Shown here piece by piece: positions 59,101 through 64,000 of a stretch of DNA of 64,000 bases (position 1 is its first letter; every line of letters begins with the position of its first letter). The notes beneath the pieces were generated by a model. That model saw nothing but the letters and a program-made list of their open reading frames with translations. It was not told the DNA's origin and searched no databases. Source of the DNA: Istiophorus platypterus. Its lineage: Eukaryota; Chordata; Actinopteri; Istiophoriformes; Istiophoridae. The DNA lies in contig CM029116.1 in NCBI GenBank assembly GCA_016859345.1, positions 7,531,143-7,595,142 on the forward strand, written 5' to 3'. A program made the position numbers and the translations under genes.

Positions 59101-62047
59101 CATGACTTCTGTCAAAGTACATAAATCCATAAAGTGTATTTTAGCCAGTATTCACATGCTTCTAGCTGCCCCGAAGTCTTTGATCCCCCTCAGATATCCC
59201 CGGACCCCAGCTGGGGGAAAATGAGTGTTGAGCCAGCTGCTGGTTCAAATCCAGGCCCAGACTGTCAGAGGCCTGCTGGGTGGGGGTCACACATTAGGGA
59301 GATATCTGTTGCCATCTCCGACACTCACATCATCACTCACACAGCTCAAATACTCCCAATTTGGTAGGGGGGGGGGTCCTTGTGCAAAAACCCTGTGTGG
59401 TCTATTGATATCTTCTATAACATGTACTTTCTTTGTTGCTGTCCACTTTGAAGAAGTGAAGAATGCTATAGTATTCGCTGCAGTTGATGCAACATTGTAC
59501 CATGCTGGTAGTCATCCAGTGCACTGCTTAAATATGCATGTTGTAGAAATGTTGCTGCCTCCCTCTGACATAAAACTGCAAGTGAGAGAAATGTCTGAGA
59601 GGAGAGATACTGCTGTTGTCACATTTGAATTTCATCAAACAATTAATTCATACAGAACCTGTGCAAATAAATATCTTCTAACTGCTACAGTCCTCTTATT
59701 AAGTTTGACTCTCTCCTCCTGATGCTCAAAGGCAATCTAAAGATTTGAGTGGTTAGACGGCTTTTATCTGTTTGATGAATGCCTTTGAGGAGAAGACACT
59801 AACACTTGGTAGGCAAAACAGTTTGCGAGAAATGTAAACGTGACTGAAACACATAAATCAGATTTATCTTCTGTCACAGGACTGCCACAGATGTTCAGTC
59901 TCGGGTTGGATGAAGTTGTTACTGAGCTATGGCTTGTTGTTGAGTAAATATTTGGTTTCTACAGTCTCACTTCTTTCATTAGCTGATTTGTTTGGATTAT
60001 TTCGTTGGTAAGTTGTTTTTTTTTTTATGGGCGTGGCATTAAAAAAAATTTGAACAAGCAACAATAGTAAAATTTATTCATTGTCAAGGAAATACAAAAA
60101 AGCTATTTGACTTTCTTGTTCTTCCCTTTTGAGTTGACAAACTGTAATGTATAATCTATTAGGAGACCAAATTTGTGTAGACTGTAGCACATAGATAGAT
60201 GCACACATACCGTCCCAATTCAGCTTATTTCACCCTGAGTGCAGAGTGTTGCTTCATGTGGTTGCAATTATACTCTTTTCAAAACATTCTTAGTTACCAG
60301 TTTCAACAAAGACGGCGGTCTGGGGACAACTGGAGGGGTAACTGCCTAACATGCCCCTGAAGAGCTTTTTGACTTTATGTGAGTAAACATCAACATACAG
60401 AATCCCGCAGCGCTGGAGGGTAATCTACACAGTGCACCACCTGGCCACAGATCATTACTGCACTAATGAAGCGTTAGAAGTAACTCTTCTGTATCAACAC
60501 ATTCCCCCTGAATGACCTCTCTTTTTTTAAGTTCCTCTGGTTAAAAGAATACAGGCAGTGTTTAATTTTATTTAAGAGGCTTTGTCTTGGATGAAGATGT
60601 CTCAGATTGCAGGCGTATCATGTCTCCCCATAGCGGCACTGTAACGTTATCTTGGTCTTTGAGAGTGTTTTTCGAGGAAATCCAAGCCATAATGGAAAAA
60701 AAGCAACATTTCTGCCCATAATAGTCCATGCAAGTATTTGCAAAAGACCGCAGAGCTTAAGGAAAAGCTTAGCCAAGGTGTCTCTCGCTTTCACATGACT
60801 CACAGTTCCCACTATTAACAGGGGTGCACTGGATTCAGAGCATGGATAACCTGTATTTTCTGTGACAGCCCCAGATTATCAACAGCTCAGTCGGTCTATT
60901 GTCTGTGTGTGTTTCGGGGTTGAGGGTGGATCTCCTTTAACCCTGGTACTCAGAGGTAAACCTGAGCCCAGGAGTGGGGATGGCACAGGTAGCGCTCATA
61001 GGCAGCAGCTGCACAGCCCAAGGCCACACATTAAGCCAGCCTACACATAAATGAGACTCAGAAAGAAAGGCTAATAGCTCTCTTTATACTCTAACTATTG
61101 TAGGCAGAGGTTGGGCATGTCATGAACCCTGTCACTTTCACTCAAGTCAGGTAAAAACCCAGCGGGTTACAATGTGGCTACACTAAGAGGGTTGCAATGC
61201 TCACATAGACAGGGTTTCTGGGATTTTTCAAAACATGGTAATCAGACATTATTAAAAGGAATCGCTTAAAACTCAACTCCTCAATATCCAAAGGTCTCTG
61301 TCTGGAAGGACAGCGTGTTATTTCAAGCATGTGAAAATGTCAGTATGTCCTTGATAAAGACAGTTATGGCAACAAATCCTCTCTTTCTCGGCAGAAAGTC
61401 AGAGGGGAGTTGCTAAAAGGGGGAGTTGTTGGACTTCAGAATATACTTCAGTGACAAGACTCTTCACACACCCTTGCAGAATCAGCACGACAGAAGTATG
61501 AAAAAGAAATAAAAGATGTCTCAATACAGCACTCTCAGCAGGAGCTCACAACACATCTTCAAGCACTCTACAGGAGAGTAGTTTCTTGTGGACTTTACCT
61601 AGCGCGCTCTACAAAGACACCCCTCCGTGGGTGACAGGTTACGATGTTAGGGAGGTTGGCAGCATTTGGGTTGAAGAATATGGAGAGAACTGGTTTTTAA
61701 CAGAAGTGACTAGACTAATAAATATTGCACTGCATCTCCTCCACACATTTTGTAAGTGAGAAAACCTCTCATGACCTCAGACCAGGACAGCAAATTGGAA
61801 ATCCAAGTGGACATTCCCGATAAAATGTTACATGCATTGCACTGACCTTTGCGTATGCCTGCATAGCTGCTGGAAAGGCCATTCCTTTTCTTCCTGTGTC
61901 TGTACAACCAGATACTGAAGACCATGAGGATGATCCAGCATGCGGCTCCAATGCCTGCTATAAAGGCCGGCTGCTTGACCACGTCTGAGATCTGCTGGGA
62001 CAACGGGTTCTCGGGGGCCACGCTCTCAGTCATCCGCCCGGACGCAT
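45379..62047 (-). CDS. robo1: robo1, 3' part: transmembrane segment and cytoplasmic tail of Roundabout homolog 1
   Basis: Roundabout-1 is a Slit receptor controlling axon crossing and cell migration. Thirteen exons read on the - strand: 62047-61847, 59010-58984, 57762-57720, 55836-55682, 53674-53288, 52527-52411, 51195-51051, 50789-50559, 49844-49345, 49244-49083, 46208-45933, 45824-45631 and 45393-45379. They join in frame to 816 residues plus stop after one split codon. Seen in order: juxtamembrane segment, one membrane helix (61967-61902) with basic stop-transfer RHRKKR, a 9-residue microexon, a Cys/Asn-rich segment, CC1 (TPYATT), CC2 (LLPPPP), an acidic run, [10 protein letters not shown] block, STDSN block, CC3 (LPPPPIPPP), and an EELEMVES end. 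Identification as robo1 rests on remembered vertebrate text such as ISDVVKQPAFIAGIGAACW and [20 protein letters not shown]. The Ig and FN3 exons lie beyond base 64000. Confidence 0.94.
45631..45824 (-). CDS. robo1: robo1 exon (EDILPYSRP, Ser-rich)
   Basis: The acceptor is CTTCTTTGTCCCTAG and entry is phase 1. It reads GSEDILPYSRPQFPT, then NSPRDPSSSSSMSSRGSGG, then RRNPADMGLITTG and DEELE. The donor is GTACAG at 45630 (phase 0). If the donor is not used, the frame continues to a stop near 45544 and would give a different C-terminus. Counterpart of the robo2 exon at 17976. Confidence 0.92.
45933..46208 (-). CDS. robo1: robo1 exon with CC3 proline motif
   Basis: The acceptor is TTTATCCTTCAG and entry is phase 1. 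The exon opens with LPPPPIPPP (46206-46180), the CC3 SH3-binding motif, then AVLKSPTHPAKAALEGRG, then a basic, polar stretch with RTSSSERKDVQERQK. The donor is GTACTA at 45932, leaving one base. 276 nt, symmetric. Counterpart of robo2 16175-16441. Confidence 0.92.
46209..49082 (-). other. robo1 intron
   Basis: A 2.9-kb intron. It contains G-rich tracts (on +) near 47447-47458 and 48018-48041, the longest G-rich stretch of the window. A purine-rich part lies around 47750-48000. No extra coding exon found. Confidence 0.7.
48018..48041 (+). repeat. G-rich tract with quadruplex potential
   Basis: Runs GGGGG, GGGG and G12 separated by single Ts, on the non-coding strand of a robo1 intron. Confidence 0.7.
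49083..49244 (-). CDS. robo1: robo1 exon (GSPVSTDSN)
   Basis: The acceptor is a pyrimidine run ending TTTACAG and entry is phase 1. It reads RKYQINPSGHRPGSPVSTDS, then MSMAAVHRRPPKKQKQHSAG, then NQRREAYNE. The donor is GTACAC at 49082, leaving one base. 162 nt, symmetric. Counterpart of robo2 15793-15951. Confidence 0.91.
49345..49844 (-). CDS. robo1: robo1 large exon (acidic run, His-rich insert, [10 protein letters not shown] block)
   Basis: Entry is phase 2 after TTTTTTGCAG, exit phase 1 with donor GTAGGT at 49344. It reads RHAVSPPPPPRPLSPSHTYG, an acidic run, EVAKM, a histidine-rich segment (49675-49619), [39 protein letters not shown], and [20 protein letters not shown]. It equals robo2 exons 10773-10993 plus 15120-15302 without the intron between them. 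The His-rich insert is absent from mammalian ROBO1 as I remember it (EVAKM followed directly by a short linker and RRLLLRG). Confidence 0.94.
49845..50558 (-). other. robo1 intron
   Basis: A 714-bp AT-rich intron; nothing further seen. Confidence 0.7.
50559..50789 (-). CDS. robo1: robo1 exon (TPPIRGAASSPAAVS)
   Basis: The acceptor is TTTCTCTCTGCTCGCAG; entry and exit are phase 2, with donor GTACAC at 50558. It reads CNPDMQCPMPPSHMYLQPDE, a Glu-rich stretch, RGPTPPIRGAASSPAAVSYS, and TLTPSPQEEMQPMLQD. Counterpart of robo2 9545-9808, with the same phases. Confidence 0.94.
51051..51195 (-). CDS. robo1: robo1 exon with CC2 motif
   Basis: Entry is phase 1 after TTGAGCAG, preceded by a long T-rich tract. 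It reads SQGQKKGMRTPKLPK, then MNWADLLPPPPANPPP (CC2, Ena/VASP-binding in the family), then STEEYSLSMEE. The donor is GTGGGA at 51050, leaving two bases. Counterpart of robo2 7098-7257. Confidence 0.93.
51196..52410 (-). other. robo1 intron
   Basis: A 1.2-kb AT-rich intron starting (on the robo1 strand) at donor GTAAGA 52410. It ends in a poly-T/C tract. Nothing else recognised. Confidence 0.7.
52411..52527 (-). CDS. robo1: robo1 exon (IPYNQTHD, YNSSDRGSSSTSG)
   Basis: The acceptor is CTCCAACCATCAG; entry and exit are phase 1. 117 nt, symmetric. It reads RYRGGDSPMPATIPYNQTHD, then SHTGGSYNSSDRGSSSTSG. The donor is GTAAGA at 52410. It is the counterpart of the alternative robo2 exon at 1285-1410. 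Confidence 0.93.
52528..53287 (-). other. robo1 intron
   Basis: A 760-bp intron from donor GTGAGT (53287) to acceptor CATCAG (52528); no further feature seen. Confidence 0.7.
53288..53674 (-). CDS. robo1: robo1 exon with CC1 motif
   Basis: The acceptor is CATGTTCTCCAG and entry is phase 1. It reads DCIANYNNQMENKQTNLMVP, then [26 protein letters not shown] at 53501-53484 (CC1), a Gly-rich insert, HCWKP, and YIIMEQNKLNK. The donor is GTGAGT at 53287, leaving one base. The Gly-rich insert after AERG appears longer than in the mammalian protein as I remember it. Counterpart of robo2 14-286. Confidence 0.95.
53675..55681 (-). other. robo1 intron
   Basis: A 2.0-kb intron without recognised coding or repeat content. 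Confidence 0.7.
55682..55836 (-). CDS. robo1: robo1 exon (WLADTWPNS, Cys/Asn-rich)
   Basis: The acceptor is CCCATTTTCGACAG and entry is phase 2. It reads PGLLNIGESATQPWLADTWP, then NSCSNHNDCSINCCTAGNGN, then SDSNLATYSRP. The donor is GTACGT at 55681, leaving one base that makes Ala with the next exon (PADCIANYNN). Longer ORFs over this stretch in other frames are shadows. Confidence 0.93.
55837..57719 (-). other. robo1 intron with large CA microsatellite
   Basis: A 1.9-kb intron; the (CA)n at 56029-56170 lies about 200 bases upstream (robo1 sense) of the acceptor of exon 55836. Confidence 0.75.
56029..56170. repeat. (CA)n microsatellite, interrupted
   Basis: About 142 bases of CA with a few G or AA interruptions, the longest simple repeat of the window. 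Its translations in several frames are artefacts. Confidence 0.95.
57720..57762 (-). CDS. robo1: robo1 short exon (AYQRGGEGVSSAG)
   Basis: A 43-nt exon. The acceptor is TTCCTTCCTCTCTACAG (phase 1), the donor GTAAGA at 57719 (phase 2). It reads V-AYQRGGEGVSSAG-R, matching the VTYQRGGEAVSSGGR segment I remember from mammalian ROBO1. Confidence 0.92.
57763..58983 (-). other. robo1 intron
   Basis: A 1.2-kb intron between the microexon and the 43-nt exon; a short GT-rich stretch near 57958-57975 only. Confidence 0.7.
58984..59010 (-). CDS. robo1: robo1 27-nt microexon (PSFTFTPT)
   Basis: A 27-nt exon with acceptor TTTTTTCTGCCTCCAACAG and donor GTAAGC at 58983; both ends phase 1. It encodes V-PSFTFTPT between GIRK and VAYQRGG. 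This is exactly the segment KVPSFTFTPTV I remember in mammalian ROBO1 and ROBO2. Skipping it leaves the frame intact (GIRKVAYQRGG), so it is a probable neural or otherwise regulated microexon. It sits about 17 residues inside the membrane. Confidence 0.92.
59011..61846 (-). other. robo1 intron
   Basis: A 2.8-kb intron from donor GTCAGT (61846). It holds a run of 11 Gs (+ strand) at about 59367-59377. No coding exon recognised. Confidence 0.7.
61847..62047 (-). CDS. robo1: robo1 transmembrane exon
   Basis: The acceptor is CTCCCCATCCTCAG and entry is phase 1. It reads ASGRMTESVAPENPLSQQIS, DVVKQPAFIAGIGAACW, IILMVFSIWLY, then RHRKKRNGLSSSYAGIRK. The hydrophobic run at 61967-61902 is the single membrane helix and the RHRKKR after it faces the cytoplasm. 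The donor is GTCAGT at 61846, leaving one base. The ATG at 62033 is internal to the protein, not a start. This is the most 5' robo1 exon in the window. Confidence 0.95.
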
Positions 62048-64000
62048 CTGAGGATGGGGAGTAGGCGAGTGATAGGAGATGTGAGAGCGGGATTGAAAAT
62101 GTTTAAAAGAAGAAAATACAGTTGTGTGTGTAAGAATCGGACATCAAAAGTGAAATGATGGGAGTGAAAGCAGGGCAGAGATGAGGAAAAATATTCAAAA
62201 TTATTGCTCAAACCAAGTGGAAACACCTAGAATAGCAAAAATAAATATAAAATAATTCAAGTCAGTACAGTACATAAGTATGAAAACTCCTCTTTTTCCT
62301 GAAGCACAAAAAAGAAACTTCATCGCAGCGGCTATGTATGAGGCTGGGTTGTGGAAACGGAGCCGTTTCTCTCTATTATTCATAAGGCTTTCATCACGAA
62401 TCTCAGTCAACAATAGCAGGTAAGCAGACCAAAGCAACCATAGACATTCGAACGGAGCCTGTGCACCACACCCGCCTGATGGAACCAGATAGGAAAACAC
62501 AGAGAGAGACATGCCTTACACTGAGCAATTCTGGTTTCATAATCATACAAATAAATCCAATGAGATTAATGCTCAAATACACAGACACCACAGTAATTAG
62601 CCAACTGAGGCACATTAATGACTGATGGAGGTGTGGGTGCCTTGAAGCTGTTTCTATTGTGAAATTCACTGTAAAAGCACCGTCTGTATGGCTCCTCGCA
62701 ACAACCGGCTCCCGGTCTGTTTTTCTCATCTGTCTATTCTCTCTGTGCTTTTCCCTCATGCGTGATACATGAAAGGACTACCCTGGGACGCCCCACCCCC
62801 TGCCATTCTGAAATTTCTTCATGTTCGTGTTACTTTGTCTTCATCTCTTTCTCTCAAGTCTTTCATGTTGTAGCCACTCTTCTCTATCAACCCTCTAAGC
62901 CAGAGGCAGAAACACTTCCCCGGCTCCCTGCCTTTACACCATACATATCCATCTGTCTGTCTTTGTCTCAGTGACTCAGTCCATGACTCCTTTCAGATGC
63001 CTCTCTTCTCACTCCTCTGTCTCCTCAATTTGTGGCTCTGTCTGGCCCAGTGAACGCAGCATGCCAATGTGACTAAGCAGCCCACAAGGGACTGTACAGG
63101 TATCCAGGCTAGGATGACGCACACAAGCTCGGAGTGTGACAAATGCATTTGGGTGAAGCACTGGTCCCCAAGGCGCATTGTTCCACTCCAGTGTTGGAAC
63201 ATGGCAACAATCACCACAGGAGCTCTTCAAGTGAGAGAAATTGTATCAGTCACAGCCGATGCTTCTTCATGCCGATCCCAGCCCACTCAATCACACATTT
63301 AAAACCAGATGGAGTTCTCTCTCTCTCTCTGCCTCATCCGGCCATTCCTGTGTTTTCCATCTCTTTCATGAGTAGGCAAGCTCGGAGCTTTGGGGAATAA
63401 AAATGACAAAAATATCTCAAAAATATCAGTCTGTCTAGACCAAAAGGATAAAAAAAAACAATAAGTAAATTATAACAACTACCCCAGTGCAGTCTACACT
63501 GTGTTTCTTAGCATTAATAACATGTCAGGCCTGAGCCCAGGGTGCAGGATTCATTATCGCCTTTGTTGTTTGAAGCAAAGCAGACAGAAAACACTGCATC
63601 CTTGACTAGTGAATGGAGCAGGGTGGGGCTGCCAGCTCAACAGCTCTGCCACACAGGAATTTAATGTGCCCATGGTGATCGTGCTGCCAGCTGCTGAAGC
63701 TAAAAGCCGTTTCAGAGTGCACAAAAACTGCAAAAAGCTCCCTGTCATTCAAACTCGTAACACTCATGGTAAGTTTGATGATATTTGTATAACAGTAATC
63801 ACCTCAATTACAGTTTTTAAGAATCATTGTTGACAAAGAAAGGAAAAGCAGGACGAGGCTTGAAAATGTCTGCTGCTGCAAAGAAAGGAATTACATAATT
63901 GTCTGTTTACTTGGCAGAACGTCATTTTACTGAAAACCTCTTAATATTGGATGACTGGATTAATGCCACAATTATTTGTCAGATGATTGGGCTTAATTCC
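62048..64000 (-). other. robo1 intron, continues past window end
   Basis: Sequence upstream of the transmembrane exon. I searched the - strand for an FN3-like exon and saw none, so the last FN3 exon lies beyond base 64000. Confidence 0.65.

Noticed and set aside
61710..62033. ATG at 62033 as the start of a 107-residue membrane protein
   Set aside because: The exon starts at 62047 with an acceptor, the frame is open through the ATG, and the donor at 61846 ends it; this is the robo1 transmembrane exon.
1..64000. tRNA, rRNA, CRISPR, phage or bacterial mobile-element content
   Set aside because: Nothing of the kind was seen; the sequence is vertebrate genomic DNA with spliced genes.

Overview
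This window is vertebrate genomic DNA, and almost certainly from a bony fish. Short coding exons sit in long AT-rich introns with GT/AG splice sites. There are many CA/TG microsatellites and no bacterial-style packed ORFs. Several diverged AT-rich repeats built on ATTAATCGATTA-like motifs resemble non-autonomous elements common in percomorph fish; that last point is an inference from memory.

The window holds the 3' parts of two Roundabout (Slit receptor) genes arranged tail to tail. On the + strand, positions 14-18178 carry nine exons of robo2, from the exon with the CC1 motif (TPYATT) to the stop codon. A long 3'UTR follows, to about 21.2-21.9 kb. On the - strand, positions 62047-45379 carry thirteen exons of robo1, from the transmembrane exon through the whole cytoplasmic tail. 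Its 3'UTR runs down to about 44.1 kb. The 5' parts of both genes (Ig and FN3 domains, promoters) lie outside the window. Every exon junction I list keeps frame: the robo2 exons sum to 618 codons including stop, the robo1 exons to 817.

The two tails are clearly paralogous. Exon order, intron phases and the CC1, CC2 and CC3 motifs match exon for exon. One exception is that the segment held in a single 500-nt exon of robo1 is split in robo2 by a 4.1-kb intron into two exons, the second a 183-nt symmetric exon. Other notable exons are a 27-nt robo1 microexon encoding PSFTFTPT just inside the membrane, and a 126-nt robo2 exon that is the counterpart of robo1's 117-nt exon.

Between the genes are about 22 kb without a recognisable independent gene. 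They hold microsatellites, several repeat copies, a near-perfect 72-nt fold-back at 27.8 kb, and unique AT-rich blocks that may be conserved non-coding elements. At 22902-23119 there is a candidate alternative last exon for robo2: a strong GTGAGT donor overlaps the robo2 stop region, and a strong acceptor 4.7 kb downstream opens a phase-compatible 71-codon frame. Each 3'UTR contains one perfect 8-mer match to the miR-218 seed, which fits the known Slit/miR-218/Robo circuit.
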